Notes under the pieces: model-generated | Database searches by the model: none | Told to the model about the DNA's origin: nothing | The model's input: the letters and a program-made list of their open reading frames with translations, nothing else | Origin: Cristatella mucedo | Lineage: Eukaryota; Bryozoa; Phylactolaemata; Cristatellidae | Length of the DNA: 44,500 bases | Assembly (NCBI GenBank): GCA_009760855.2 | Contig: WPIO01000004.1 | Coordinates: 13,435,501 to 13,480,000 of the forward strand | Direction of reading: 5' to 3' | Made by a program: the position numbers and the translations under genes | Part shown: positions 10,195 to 21,880 of the stretch, piece by piece | Layout of the letters: each line of letters opens with the position of its first letter | How positions within the stretch are numbered: the first letter of the stretch is position 1

Positions 10195-11290
10195 TGCTTC
10201 ATATTACTGTGTAAAGCCGAAGGCTCTGAGGAGTAGGCTTAACCTGCCGCTTACCTAGGGGCATAACCTAGCGCCTAATGCCGTTCGGTGCGCACCTATA
10301 AGCAGGCCACCACGAAACGAGCGTTTCTGGCGCTGACCTACTCACCATTACTAAAGGGGGTCATGAGTCCGCAGCGTGAATTGGAAAACGAGACACACGA
10401 ATTGGGAATTTTACTGAGGTTTATTCGCAAGTGCACAGTCGCTTCGCTCAGTTTTATCTCAACACTCCTCACATGCTCTCAACAGCACAAGCACTCTTTC
10501 GGAGGAAATATGTCCCCGCACTTAGGCTACCTACGTCTATAGTGGGGAACGACCCAAATAGGATGAGGAGCCCGAACCGGAACCTAGATCCAGACCGGAG
10601 CCCAGATCCTGACCGGAGAACTACGGCTCCGCTTCCACCTTACGGCAGGAATACCTCATTCACTACACCAAGCACTCTTGGTGAGACCACGCGCACGTGC
10701 GCGAACACACACACACAAAACACAGAAGAAACACAAAATTCGAGCTCGAGCGCTATACGACCGTATTCGGTGGCGTCCACCAAATTCTCATGGTGCTGTC
10801 TCTTCCTGTCCCTCAATCGCCGGCGTACAGCCCGCCCTGCTCCCTCGCTTTCAGAGAAACGAGTCCGGCAACTACCGGCGACAGCGTCGAGACGGTGCCG
10901 AAGATGAAGAAGAGGCCTAATGAGCGTCGCCCTATCATTGTATAACTAGCTGGGACAATGGGGTTGACAACCCAGCCAATATCAATCACTTCAGCGGCCT
11001 CTGCGTCCCCTCGCTCACAGCTCGAGAACGCAGATGCTCTTCACCCACTTCTTTTGTTCCTACGGAAACCGTCCAGCAAATCTAGAATGGCTGGCGGTGA
11101 CATCGACCTTGGGCAAGCGTTGCCCTATTCTCAAATTGGTAGCAGGAACTATAGGGTTGACACTCCAGCCAATATCAATCACCTCAGCGACCTGTGCGTC
11201 CCCTTGCTGCTCTAGGACAGAGGTGTTTCCTGCTGAGCAATTCTCTTGCACTCTAAAACTGAGTCAGGCCGGCGCTGTGCTACAACCGCA
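10195..11290 (+). repeat. Unclassified dispersed repeat, copy 1 (orientation arbitrary)
   Basis: Long collinear similarity with 15722-16985. Shared blocks include gtgaattggaaa, ttttatctcaacactcctc/ttttatcctcacactcctc, gcactcttKcgg.gg.aatacgtcccc, aacgacccaaata, cctagatcc..gaccgg and cgtattcggtggcgtccacc. No ORF with a known domain is visible, so it could be a non-autonomous element, an LTR or an old transposon. Copy 1 also contains an internal duplication (10955-11030 and 11140-11215). Confidence 0.75.
10955..11215. repeat. Internal ~185-bp-spaced duplication within the unclassified repeat
   Basis: The block aatggggttgacaacccagc plus caatatcaatcacttcagcg recurs 185 bp downstream as tatagggttgacactccagc plus caatatcaatcacctcagcg. 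Both are followed by cctctgcgtcccc/cctgtgcgtcccc. Confidence 0.8.
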
Positions 11291-11293
11291 TTG

Positions 11294-11480
11294 CCGCGAT
11301 GGCCCAGGAGATAACGTGCTCCCTCCTCACAGCCGAGTTCGCGGGTTCAAATCCTGCAATAGGCAGGTATTCTGTATTGCCAACTGCAAACGGTGGTAAT
11401 GGTCGTTCAGGCTCCTCTGCATGTTACACAGATGAGGCTGCTGAATCAGCTAAAATAATTTGTGTGCAATTACACCAGAG
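11294..11480 (+). mobile_element. tRNA-derived SINE, near full length
   Basis: A-box-like tggcccaggagataac and a perfect B box (GGTTCAAATCC within gcgggttcaaatcctgc). The shared SINE body follows (attgccaactgcaaacggtg and ...gaggctgctgaatcagcta), as at 29692 and 44129. It is more diverged than those copies. It starts directly at the end of the unclassified repeat. Confidence 0.82.
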
Positions 11481-13335
11481 CGCAGGCTTCGACAAATAAA
11501 ACCCCGTGCTTCTGTGCTCAGCCTTTGAGTCTACGAAAGGTGCCGTAAATCTCGATATGCGCATCCTTAGTGCTCCGGCACTTGTGCAAATAAGACATCA
11601 GATAAAACATAAGACATCAGACTGAACTACAGACGACGCTGCTAAATGCAAATACTTAGCCTACGCTCCCGGAGGTGGCACAAAATGGGGCCAATAAAGC
11701 AGGCGATCCGCAGTCCGCTTCACCACGGAATACCCACATTTCGGTGTGGCGGAACATATACGGCAGCAAGATGTAGCTTTACACGCAGAACTAAACGACG
11801 AGAATTAAGCCGCTGCGTAATTTCCAACTCGTCGCATGTCAATTCACGTGGCTTTGAGACTTACCGCAAACGTTACAAACGGCAGCCGAACATGCAGGCA
11901 TTACGGTTCTGTTCTAACCCCATGCCCAAAACAAGTCGGAATAAATAGAGTACACAACTACTACAACCCGGGAAGAATTTCTTTCTTAACTTAGTCCTCT
12001 GAAGTTCATCTGGATAAAGGAAGGAAGAGAGACAGCAAACTCCTGCCAGAAACGCCAGGCCACAGCTGGTCGTCCAGCGATCAGCTGCATCCCGAGACTA
12101 AAAGCTGAGTATTCTTGGCCTGGTTACCTACAATATCCCCATCTCAGCCCGGCCAGTAACTTGATCGGATTGGCTACCCAAGAACACAGCTGCTCTGTTC
12201 GTTTGTACAAAAACTGAGCCTTGCAGAAGCAGAACAAAAGCGAACGACACCAAAAGTAAAAGCGTGCAGCAGAGACTTGCGGATGCACGAGATCAACATC
12301 AGATGAACTTATCTGTATGCATACCGTCCAAACCATACTTTAAAGGCAGATTGTTGAATATTGCGGTATCAAGCACACAGAGTTTGGTGCCGGGCAAACC
12401 CTTTATTGAGAAAGGGAATGGGGTTTTCTCGCTTCTCGGCTTGGATGACTTCCAATGTTGCTTTCTCTGCTGGCTAAAATTCCAATTCGATATCAGCTGA
12501 AGTTCTTCAAATGCATAGAGGAAGTGGACCAGTAAGTTTCAAGCTGACAGCACATCACTTTCGGTACAGGGTGAATGTATGACGAAATGAGGCCCGGTCC
12601 TAACGTGAACAAGTCGACAACCATGACGCTTTGAATTATCAAGACAGATTTTTAGTATACCGACGAGGTTTTGTTACGAACGCGCTTCAGTGGTTCCTGA
12701 ACGAAGTCCTTTGCCACAACTACAGCGTGTGTAATAGATGCTAACTATTTGCAGGCGTGTGACAAATACCGGTCAAACTGGCGCTTCTAGACAAGGCTAG
12801 CGAGTTGCAGACGCTACCTCAATACACAAACATATGCCATCAGTAGTTCGGAAGCAATACGGAGCGCCCCTAACTTAATGTTACAAGCATTAATAATGCT
12901 AAAGTATACCGATCTATTTCGTAGTCATATAGAGGCAGTAGTGTACAGGACCAGTCACAGCGTAGCCCAGCCTCTTCGAAACTCAATGCACAACTGCCGA
13001 CTTGTTAATACATACTAGCTTATGCCCGTGAAAAATCACAGGAAATTTCGACGTCGCAGTACAAGTGCACGCCTGAGTGTCCGCTGACATTGTTATTAAG
13101 ACCAGCTTAGCTGGTGAGCCCGGCCTATTGTCGGGAAAGGACTCCATACTATGACCTAAGTCGTGAAGTGCTTGAATCTCACCTTCTGTCTCCTTCGATC
13201 TTTAACTGTTCTGTTTGTTTTTTCCTTCTCGGAGAATTTCACAACAACAGGCAAGAGAATCCTCAACTCCTGCTCCAACAAATAATGTCATTCTTAATCA
13301 ATTTATCCAGCTCCTCTTTAAACTTCTCTGCAGCT
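11481..13335. other. Intergenic stretch without recognisable gene
   Basis: Short ORFs only. I recognise no repeat family, RNA gene or splice-consistent coding segment. Confidence 0.5.
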
Positions 13336-13339
13336 GTGG

Positions 13340-13448
13340 TTCGTATGTACGTACGTATGTATGTATGTATTGTATGCCGGCTCCTGACTTGTGACCTTAA
13401 GGTCAAGGGAGCGTGTAGTTCGTATGTGTGTATTGTATGCAGGCTCCT
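13340..13448. repeat. (GTAT)n microsatellite with a 63-bp-spaced duplication
   Basis: A tgtacgtacgtatgtatgta run is followed by tgtattgtatgccggctcct. The block tgtgtattgtatgcaggctcct recurs about 63 bp later. Confidence 0.8.
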
Positions 13449-13498
13449 ATGATAAGCCACTGGTGAGCTGTTAGAAGCACCACCGAGAGGGGCCGTTG

Positions 13499-13686
13499 CA
13501 CAGCTGTGGTTCGCCTGTGATGTGGTATGGACACAGGCCGGTAACCAGCTGGCGGCCAGATGGTGGATTCACCATCAGGGTCGGCCAGTGCATTGCTGTG
13601 GTCCGCCTTTGATGTGGCATGGACCAGCTGGTGGCCAGATGGTGGTTTCACCATCAGGGTCGGCCGGTGCACAGTTGTGGTCAATG
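13499..13686. repeat. Short tandem repeat, 92/79-bp unit, about two copies
   Basis: Two successive units start at 13499 and 13591 (cacagctgtggt / cattgctgtggt) and share ggccagatggtgg.ttcacc and atcagggtcggcc. A third unit begins at 13670 and is cut off. The units differ by a 13-bp segment (acaggccggtaac). Confidence 0.85.
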
Positions 13687-13901
13687 AATCGTCGGAGTCG
13701 ACCAGGGGACGGGGAGTCGTGGGAGAGTAGGGGCTGAGGGGAGCCGTGCGCTCTAGGGCTCCGGTGTTGGGAATAAACTGTCGGTGTTGGGCATCGGCTG
13801 GTTCTCTGCTGTGCGACCAAACTACAGCAGCTTCAGCATAAGCACTTGCAGCTTCGCCAATGATCTTAATGCTGTGGAATGAATGGCATTTCCTGAAACG
13901 A

Positions 13902-14235
13902 TCAAGCGCTACCGTGGCTTGCAGTAAAATCTTGATCTTTGATGAGGCTCCTCGCTTTAGCTTGGATGGTCAGCATCGTTAGTGGCATGTGTTTTTTATT
14001 ATGGTCTTCCATCCAAACGACCAGAAATTTCTCCAGCTCTTCGAGTGACCCACTTCTCTTTTCAGTGATGTATGTCGAGTTGATGGAAGCAGTAGACTTC
14101 ACATAATCCGTAATTCGTTGTTTATCCTTCAAGATAGGGAATGTGGTAAAAGCGAATAAGCCAGTTTCACACGATATCACTGTCCCCGAATACCAGATTC
14201 ACTTTTCCGTATGATACTAAATTTCTCCTCAAGAG
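13902..14235 (-). pseudogene. Tigger/pogo-type DNA transposon, transposase N-terminal fragment
   Basis: The minus strand encodes FPILKDKQRITDYVKSTASI, then EKRSGSLEELEKFLVVWMED, then MLTIQAKARSLIKD. This is the DNA-binding region of Tigger transposases (the HTH followed by the CENP-B-type segment with the E-K-x-L-x-x-W motif). It ends before the DDE catalytic domain, and in-frame breaks lie further upstream. It is a dead fragment, and I did not find terminal inverted repeats. Confidence 0.83.
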
Positions 14236-14596
14236 AAACTGCTTCTTTTCCCCCAGCAGGAGACTTTTGCGCTTTTCAGCCACTTAAAAATAAGCACAAT
14301 ATATAATAAAGAAGTAGATAGTAGTAAGTAAAGTAATAAAGTAGCGAACGGTAAAATCACAACACAAACACGAGAACGCACGAGATCACTCTGAACACGT
14401 CTTACCTCCAGCAACTCACGCAAGCAAGACAGAGCCCTCAGTACCCACAATGCATAACAGTCAGATATCGTTTCTTCCCCACTATTTCCGACGCTGCCAA
14501 ATCTACTGAACTCGCGTGAATTTTGAAAGTTTTGTAGGATTTATTTCGATTTTTGATTTTTTACGTGACCGCGGCCAACTTTTTATCTCCGAATTT
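14236..14596. other. Intergenic stretch, AT-rich
   Basis: May include more of the Tigger element's upstream part; nothing decisive is visible. Confidence 0.4.
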
Positions 14597-15182
14597 TCGT
14601 AAGTTGCAGTTGCCACATCTCACCCTTCTCGCCGATCTGCACTGGCTTCCAGTCATGCAACGCATCGACTTCGAAGTTTTGTCACTCACTTTTAGGTCTC
14701 TTCCTTCTTTGGCTCCAGCCTACCGATCAGATCTACTCCCCCACCAGACTAAGCATCGTACCGCCTGCTTTGCGGAATCTAATTGTTTATCTATACTTCG
14801 TACAAACCTCAGATCCTTTGGAGACCGCGCCTTTAGTTAGTGTGGTTCCAAAGCCTGGAACTCAATCCCGGCTTACGTCACGACATCTCCTGACTTGTCC
14901 ATATTTAAAAAAAAGTAAAAACGTATCTATTTATCACAGCATTTAGTGGGTCCCTGTGATTCGTCTTTTATGTGCTTATGCGTGCTGACACTGTGCATGT
15001 TGCCACTAACCATGCTTGCATGCTGACCCTGTGCATGTCACCCCTAACCATGTTATTCTTGTTGTTCATTGAGCATGCTACCAATAACCATTCGATCGTG
15101 CTTCCTTTGCAGCAAATGTAAATTGCCTAGAAAGAGATTGAGTTCTCTGAGGGCACTGTATCAAGAGTATTATTAAAATTAT
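14597..15182 (+). mobile_element. L2-like LINE family B, 3' fragment
   Basis: It encodes LTLLADLHWLPVMQRIDFEVLS and LAPAYRSDLLPHQTKHRT, then FGDRAFS. An in-frame stop precedes SKAWNSIPAYVTTSPDLSIF. The 3' UTR and terminal hairpin block end in attattaaaattatta. The 5' end is truncated at the IxPLLADLHWLP motif. Confidence 0.87.
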
Positions 15183-15721
15183 TATTTATGTGACTTTCCC
15201 TACTGGATTGGCTGCCTAAAATCAAGAACTCAGTGCTGATTCAATCTCTCACCATCTTTGATGATGCCCCAATGGTAAACCTGATGGTTGTAGTACATTG
15301 GGGTTGCGACTCTCAAGCTTGGAACGATTAGCTATGTACCTAAGCTCCTATTTATTGGGAACGTGCTCAGCTTGTACTTGTTGGGAACGTTCTCAGCTGC
15401 GCTTGGGTAGTTCACAGGAACAATTCAATGCTTTGTAGCACCGACATAGATTTACCCCACGACACGACTACGATCTGTATGGTGAATCTTTAAAATCCGG
15501 GGACTATATCTTACTGAAGTGAGTCGTTATTAATGAAGGTCATTACTTCATTCCCAACTTAGCCGAAGTTGTTGCTGAATGCGAACGGCGAACCCGCGAC
15601 TGAACACTGGCACTTTGGCGGGCTTCAACAAAACGTGTATTCTCACATGTACGCTCGAGCAACTCCCCACCCGTACCGGCCTCTGCGGGCCGTGAGTCAC
15701 CCTAATAAAACCATTTCCCCA
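15183..15721. other. Intergenic stretch without recognisable gene
   Basis: Nothing identifiable. Confidence 0.45.
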
Positions 15722-16124
15722 TAAACTTGTAACGCCGAAGGCTTGGCAGAGGACGCGTAACCTGCTCGTCACCTAGCGGCGTATCCTACTGCCGAATTCG
15801 GTTTGGTGGGCGTCTACACGAAATAAGTTGTGGCCGCGTTTCTGGCGCCAACCTACTTAACGCTACTAAGGGCTTGTGAGTTCGTGGCGTGAATTGGAAA
15901 GGGATACACACACGAATAGGGGATTTTACTGAACTTTATTCGCAAGCGCACAATGTCTTTGTGCATCTAGTTCAGTTTTATCCTCACACTCCTCGCAGGC
16001 TCTCAACGAAGCAAGCACTCTTGCGGGGGAAATACGTCCCCGAACTTAGGCTGCCTACAGTGAGGAACGACCCAAATAGACGGCGGGGCCCGAACAACTA
16101 GAACCTAGATCCTGACCGGAGAAC

Positions 16125-16158
<34 letters not shown>

Positions 16159-16985
16159 TACTTGATAAAGCGCCCTCAGAGAACTTAATCTCTTTCTAGG
16201 CGCTTTACATTTGCTGCAAAGGGAAATGCAATTGAATGGTAAGTAAAATCATGCTTGAAAAACAAACAAAATGAATAACGTGGTTAGAGGTGACATGCAC
16301 AGGGTCAGCATGCAAATGATTCACAAAGGTAACCAGCATTTCATGCTGAAGCCAAAAATTCAGAGAGCGATAAACTATGATTCCTCCTTCACCTCTGCAA
16401 AAGGCAGGAATACTGGGGACCGTTTCCCTACGCAGAAATACCGCCTCTATACTTCGCCGGACTACTTACAGTTTGCAGCGGCAAATCCCTACGCCGGTTC
16501 CGTGCGAGCGAGCGCATGCGCACACACGAGCACAAAATGCGAGCAACGGCAGCTATATAACCGTATTCGTTGGCGTCCACGGAATTTTTCTGGTGCTGAC
16601 TTGCTCTGTCTCGTCGATAGCTGTCTTGAACTGCCCTAAACCGCCTGCCTCCATCATTCCAAGAGAAAAACAGTCCCACTACTGTCGGCTGGCTGGTGGT
16701 GGCGGCGACAACCTCCTGACCGAGTCGCCCTACTCTTAAAAAGCTAGCCGGGACAATATGGCTGACAGGCCAGCCGACACCGATCAGCCGCTCCTGCGGG
16801 AGCAGGATGCTACAACTACTGAGCTATTTCGGCTCGCGTTAAGCTCTTCATGTCTCACCAAACTGCTGCTCGTCTTGCTCACTGCTCGAGGGCAGAAGTT
16901 TTTTTCAGCCGAGCAGCTCTTCTGCTCCCTAAAATTGAGAGAGGCTGGTGCTGTGTTACAAATTTGCATGGCCAATCAGGGTCAA
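15722..16985 (+). repeat. Unclassified dispersed repeat, copy 2, interrupted
   Basis: Collinear with 10195-11290 but split by a LINE tail at 16128-16372. After the interruption the match resumes (ggcaggaatac; aaccgtattcgttggcgtcc; gctagccgggacaatatggc; ttttcagccgagcagctctt). Without the insertion its length is about 1.0 kb. Confidence 0.75.
16128..16372 (-). mobile_element. L2-like LINE family B 3' tail with target-site duplication
   Basis: A ~245-bp 3' end on the minus strand, with (ATT)n tail and terminal hairpin block, inserted in the unclassified repeat. The 6-bp sequence aactat flanks it on both sides (16122-16127 and 16373-16378). The other copy of the host repeat has the uninterrupted equivalent (gagaactacggctcc), which confirms the boundaries. 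Confidence 0.88.
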
Positions 16986-17380
16986 GGTGATACCGCCACC
17001 TTAGCTAGTTCCTGGAAAATAAGCGTACACAAATTATTGTAACATCAAAGCTTATTAGCAATACTGTGCACCTGTGCCAGCTTAAAAAAAGTTACAGCAA
17101 TCAATCAAGACTGAATTTAAATCGCGATACCATGCCAATATATACAAGCCCTCTTTACAGTATCACCTTAAAATACCAGATGATCAGGAAAGTTCCATTT
17201 CAACGTTGGCATACTAAATCAGCTAGGTAGTAACCGTTGCAAAAGATTATTATTGGTTCATTAGATATAATAATTAGAAACTGCACACTTCATAACCTAA
17301 GGCTTGGGCCGTTGTTGAGCGGCTTCGGGGCAGCAGCCGGTGCCGAGATCGGCACCAAGCTAGGCGCCACTAGGCGAGAG

Positions 17381-17699
<319 letters not shown>

Positions 17700-17705
17700 A
17701 GAGCA

Positions 17706-17812
17706 TGATATTACTCACCATTTAATCGCGCTTCCCTTTCCAGCAAATGTAAAGCGCCTAGAAAGAGATTGAGTTCTCTGAGGGCGCTTTATCAAGTGCA
17801 TTAGTATTATTA
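17706..17812 (+). mobile_element. L2-like LINE family B 3' tail between (GA)n tracts
   Basis: Reads attactcaccatttaatcgc ... aaatgtaaagcgcctagaaag agattgagttctctgagggc gctttatcaagtgcattagt attatta. It ends in the usual (ATT)n tail and is directly followed by another (GA)n tract (17814-17862). Confidence 0.88.
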
Positions 17813-17813
17813 T

Positions 17814-17862
17814 AGAGAGAGAGAAAGGGGAGAGAGAGAGAGAGAGAGAGGGGGAGGGGGAG
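17814..17862. repeat. (GA)n microsatellite
   Basis: gagagagagaaaggggagag followed by pure GA, then gggggagggggag. Confidence 0.95.
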
Positions 17863-17869
17863 AATTCAC

Positions 17870-18715
17870 TTTATTGTCTCTTGGCGTTCAGTCGTCTTCT
17901 GCCATCAGAAGCGGAGAGGCCGGGCTGAGTTCAGCTGCTCGACTATCAGTCCAGTTAATTACTAAAACATGCTCACACAAGACCTTACAAAAAGATGATC
18001 TGTTGTGAGGATTCTTCGGTCGTACTTTATAACTCGCCTTTGCCAGAATTTGCCCTCTTTGGCTGAAGAATACAAAGCTATATGTTGCGGACGTGGACTT
18101 TTTTTTAGGCATGATCATTCTCGAATGCTGTCACGCTCTGCAATCGTAGGCGTTCCTTTGAGTATCGGTGCTGCTGAATCGTGCTTCAGAGCACTAGTTA
18201 CACTAATCGAATGCAAGGACAGCACTAATGACAAAATATGTGCGTTTGTAGTAAAGTCCTACGTTCCTAAGCCGATAAACGCGCGATCGTAAAATTATAA
18301 TACGGCATCAGTATCATACCAGAAATAGTGGCTCTCTAAGTTAAGCTTTATAGGCTATATTTCACGGCGCCCTTTTCGGAGGAAACTAGTCTATCTTCTT
18401 CCTTTAATTCGAACATTACAGTTGGTGCCTTTTCTGTAGCCAGGTTTACCGATTAATCCATTCCTGTTAAGCATGTAGACTTAATGAATCATCTACACCC
18501 CTGTTTGGGTGAGAAAGGCCCGAACTTGAATAACTTCGCATCCTACTGCAGAAATCTCTCAACGACTTTCAAGCATCGATCGAGTCTTATGACGCGGGTT
18601 GTGAGTTTAACTATGCAAGTAACTTGTTGTATTTTGAGCTTTCTACAAATCCGCCATGCCTGAGGTAATCATAAAAATAAAACACGGCATAATCTCTCAA
18701 GAGAACTTAAATTAT
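17870..18715. other. Intergenic stretch without recognisable gene
   Basis: Nothing identifiable on either strand. Confidence 0.45.
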
Positions 18716-18985
18716 TTCAGGCTCCGAAAGCCTGGAGCTCATGACCAACGCACGTCACAATGTCCCCTGACATGACGATATTTAAAAAGAAGCTTAAAGC
18801 GCACCTGTTTATTACAGCATTTGGCGGGTCTTTGTGATTTGTTCTTCGTGTGCATGTACCTGCTTACACTATGCCTGCTGCTTGCGAATTTTACCACTCT
18901 TCATATGGTAAGGCTTTCTATACAGCATCTGTAAAGTGCCTAGAAAGAGATTCAGTTCTCAGAGGGCGCTCTACAAATGTATAAC
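18716..18985 (+). mobile_element. L2-like LINE family B 3' fragment
   Basis: Starts at the APKAWNS block (gctccgaaagcctggagctc), contains the ORF2 end, and carries the 3' UTR to tgcctagaaagagattcagttctc agagggcgctctacaa. The old and diverged tail lacks a clear (ATT)n. Confidence 0.82.
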
Positions 18986-18989
18986 TATA

Positions 18990-19892
18990 GTAATTTTTAT
19001 TCTTACTAGGCACTTTTTACGTGCTGGAAATTAAGCTTGACTCTTAGTTACAACATGCACAAGTTTACCAGATGTTTTTTTAGTGATTAAGATGCTAACC
19101 ACACTGAACCGGTGTGCTCAAAATTAATGGAGCCAAAGGGGAACCTAGGCTCATATTAACTCAGCCGCAATCTGACATAGATACACTGGACACAGAAGGA
19201 TACCTGCAACGGAGTAAAATGGCTAAGCTGTCTTGGTTAAACTAGACCCTAATAATCGCATATATATCTAATCAGAACTTCCAAAAAATTATTTTAATAA
19301 ATTATAATAGCATTAAATTTGCTTGAATCTCGCAAGTATTTTGGAAATATGTGTACAGGTCATAGCAAATCAAAGCTCGCGTACTTTACGTCGGGTGGCT
19401 GGCCGGATCGGTTCGCATGGCTTTTTACATTTTAGCAGAAGCGTGATTGGGACTCACCTCTCGCATCTGATCCAGCCGGTTTACCTGACGTCGGTAAGCG
19501 CGTTTGGACCGAAGCAATCGTCTCGGCGTCGTATTCCTGTTGACCCAAGTATCCGGCGCCGGTCATCAGCACCTTACAATAACTTCGTAGCTTCTTGCTG
19601 GCGGCTCGTAGCGATTCGCAATACTTGACGGTAAGCACTTAAAGCAGGCTCACCTCTGAATGCAGCTGGGCGAGTAGTAGATTTCCCAAATGGCAATTAC
19701 TGCTTCGTATCGAAGATTGGTAGGAACTCGATGAGCCGGCGCAGTAATGGACCTTTAAAGGCGGATAACTAACGTGGGCGAATATGGTGCTGAACTCTGG
19801 GTGACCGCAAGCAGATTTCAAGTTGCTTACAATTGCTTGACATGTAGACCGTCCTGAGAGTGTTTAGTGCTACCATCTGATCTAGCCTATAC
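18990..19892. other. Upstream region, no gene confidently called
   Basis: The minus strand has two short open segments ending at good donor-like sites (a GTGAGT at 19461-19466 and a GTGAGC at 19650-19655, minus strand). They could be exons of a minus-strand gene, but their phases do not join cleanly to the ORF at 19893-20207, so I do not call them. Confidence 0.3.
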
Positions 19893-20207
19893 TTAAAACA
19901 GTTGACCTGATTGCATGCGTCGTGGGTCCACCTGCAGTTTCGTGGGATGGCAGAGGTGTAGAGGTATGGGTGGGCGCCGATTTTTCTTAACCTTTCGGTC
20001 TTGGTAGAACGTGTGCGTGGTGCAGCCTTTTACCACTGGAACCTCCTCGAAACTCGTGTGTTCAGCAAAGAAATGATAGTACTCGGGATTTGGGGTGATG
20101 GTGCTTCTAATGTCCTGTACGTTTTTTCGAACTTCAACGCTGGAGCAGCTGGAGCGTTCTCGTGCATGTACAATACCGTCGCTAGACCATGACGGGTAGT
20201 CATACAT
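19893..20207 (-). CDS. Possible divergent gene, first exon (hypothetical)
   Basis: An open frame of 104 codons starts at an ATG only 25 bp upstream of, and opposite to, the C2orf42 start codon. It begins MYDYPSWSSDGIVHARERSS and includes NPEYYHFFAEHTSFEEVPVV. The composition looks protein-like, with many aromatic and charged residues and no low complexity, but I cannot name a family. A splice donor may lie at ctgcag|gtggac, in which case the last 15 codons would not be coding. A shared bidirectional promoter with such a small gap would mean very short 5' UTRs or overlapping transcripts. The alternative is a chance ORF. Confidence 0.3.
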   Translation of the reverse strand: MYDYPSWSSDGIVHARERSSCSSVEVRKNVQDIRSTITPNPEYYHFFAEHTSFEEVPVVKGCTTHTFYQDRKVKKNRRPPIPLHLCHPTKLQVDPRRMQSGQLF

Positions 20208-20232
20208 TTCACGTTTTGTTACAGTACGAAAA

Positions 20233-20464
20233 ATGGCAGCTTTGCCAGGCGCAAACAATGTCAAGATACGAGAACTTCTTGGAGGTCTTGGGAAAGCAAC
20301 CATGCGTGGTGTACGAAAATGTCATTCGTGTGGCACCTACAATGGGACGCGTGGCATGAGCTGCAAGAACAAGACCTGCAACGCAGTGTTTAAACAGCAG
20401 GAAAAACAAAAACAATTTCGCAGCATAAAATGTCGGGGCCTGGATCCTGTGCAAATCTTGACAG
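20233..20464 (+). CDS. C2orf42: C2orf42 homologue, exon 1 (start, putative treble-clef zinc site)
   Basis: Encodes residues 1-77 and the first base of codon 78, ending at donor AG|GTAAGC. The protein starts MAALPGANNVKIRELLGGLG, and residues 19-49 (LGKATMRGVRKCHSCGTYNG to SCKNKTC) match the N-terminal signature of the animal C2orf42 family as I remember it. Cys30, Cys33, Cys44 and Cys49 form the CxxC...CxxxxC pattern of the family's putative treble-clef zinc-binding region. The start is chosen because the ATG lies about 18 residues before the conserved LGKAT block, as in vertebrate proteins. All ten exons keep phase and total 2028 nt (675 residues), somewhat longer than the roughly 570-residue vertebrate protein. 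The molecular function of the family is not established to my knowledge. Confidence 0.93.
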
Positions 20465-21621
20465 GTAAGCTTTTCTTCCGGTATTTCTGTCAAGATTTCT
20501 TGGCATGTATTGTTGATCTATGCCACTGACAAACCCTCCGATGCAACCGCAATTGCATCCAACTTAAGATTTGACTAATGTTGCTGCTGCTAGCTGGATG
20601 ATGTCGGGATTACAGGGTGTTCCTGGCCTATTAGCTAATCTGCCAATCTGGTCTTTGAGTCTGCTGGCAGTGTTATGGCTACATGTGAAAGAGAGAGAGG
20701 ATTTCGTGATGGCCATAGCTCGTCACAATATCACTCAGATCTCATGTGATTTTGACTCGTCACCGTGAACTCTGGTGTCTGATTGTTGTGGTGCTGTTTG
20801 TAAGAAGTGCCCTTGCAGGGCTTTGCACATGTGCTTGTATGTAAATGTAAAATATACGTGTGATGCTACCATTTTTGGGCATAGGCAGGCGTGCTCCTTT
20901 GGAACCCTGTGAGCAAGCAAAGTGCAAAGAATGCGAAAAGAGGAGCACGACGTGTCACCTGGTTGGACGTGTCACCTGGTTGGAGTTGAGCAGATGGTTT
21001 TTAATTAACTAGGCAAGCGATTGCTTCAGTTCATAGGGCGTGGAAATTGACGTTCAAGCATAGGCATTGCCTGAATATTTCTTGGGGCTGAACCTTAGGT
21101 ATCAGTCCAATAACCTCTGCACCTGCTCCTCCGCCCATGGTGCCATTAGGATGCCGAGTGCCTGAAAGGTTCCTGGCTGTGGCTCGAAGTAATGGGCAGT
21201 CGCTAACCAGCTCAGTCGTGCCCCTCCGAATGCAACGAAGCACTAGCGATTTCTCCTGTCAATCCTTGACTGAAGTTGATCTCTGTTTTGCATTCCTCTC
21301 TATTGTGCATGCACTGCCATTATTATCTGGGAGAGATGGCATGCACCTTCGCATCGTGTGATGTCCTTATGTTTATTATCTCGTGGAAGCTCTCAGAATG
21401 TGCATGCACTCAGTGCTATCCATGTTGTCTGTCTGCTTAACCATGATTTGGATCGGCAGCCTGTCTGTTGAGGTTCCATGCCCACAGCTGTGTCACTATA
21501 ATCTAGGCACGAAGGCCCATAGACTTTTGCGATAGGAGCTGGTTTTGCCTAACTCGGGAGACTGTGCTCGTTTAGTGTGTAACTACCGCTTGCAATTGGC
21601 ATGGCTATGAGAGGGTGTGTG

Positions 21622-21716
21622 CGTACCGAAAGCCGCCTAGGCTGCAAGTGTGCTATACAAAACTTAACACCCACATAGTCTTTGTGGCATTTTGGAGCTA
21701 CAGACGGATACAAGCA
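21622..21716 (+). mobile_element. L2-like LINE family A 3' tail
   Basis: gtgcgtaccgaaagccgcct ... gctatacaaaacttaacacc ... gagctacagacggatacaag matches the end of the element at 40258-40372. Confidence 0.8.
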
Positions 21717-21785
21717 TACATACATAGTTTGTTGCCATTATACAATTGACAGCCAGCCAGCTCTCGTGTGCCTTTTTCATTCCAC

Positions 21786-21880
21786 CTTGCCTCTGCTGCA
21801 CAGGAAGTTGAACCCACGGTCTTGCACTTAAATCAAGACAAACGGTACCAGCAGTACAAGCCAGCCAAGCACGCTCAGGC
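21786..21880 (-). mobile_element. Diverged tRNA-like SINE head (tentative)
   Basis: The minus strand has an A-box-like cttggctggcttgtact and a B-box-like gtgggttcaacttcc at tRNA-like spacing. No SINE body follows. It could equally be an old tRNA pseudogene. Confidence 0.4.
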
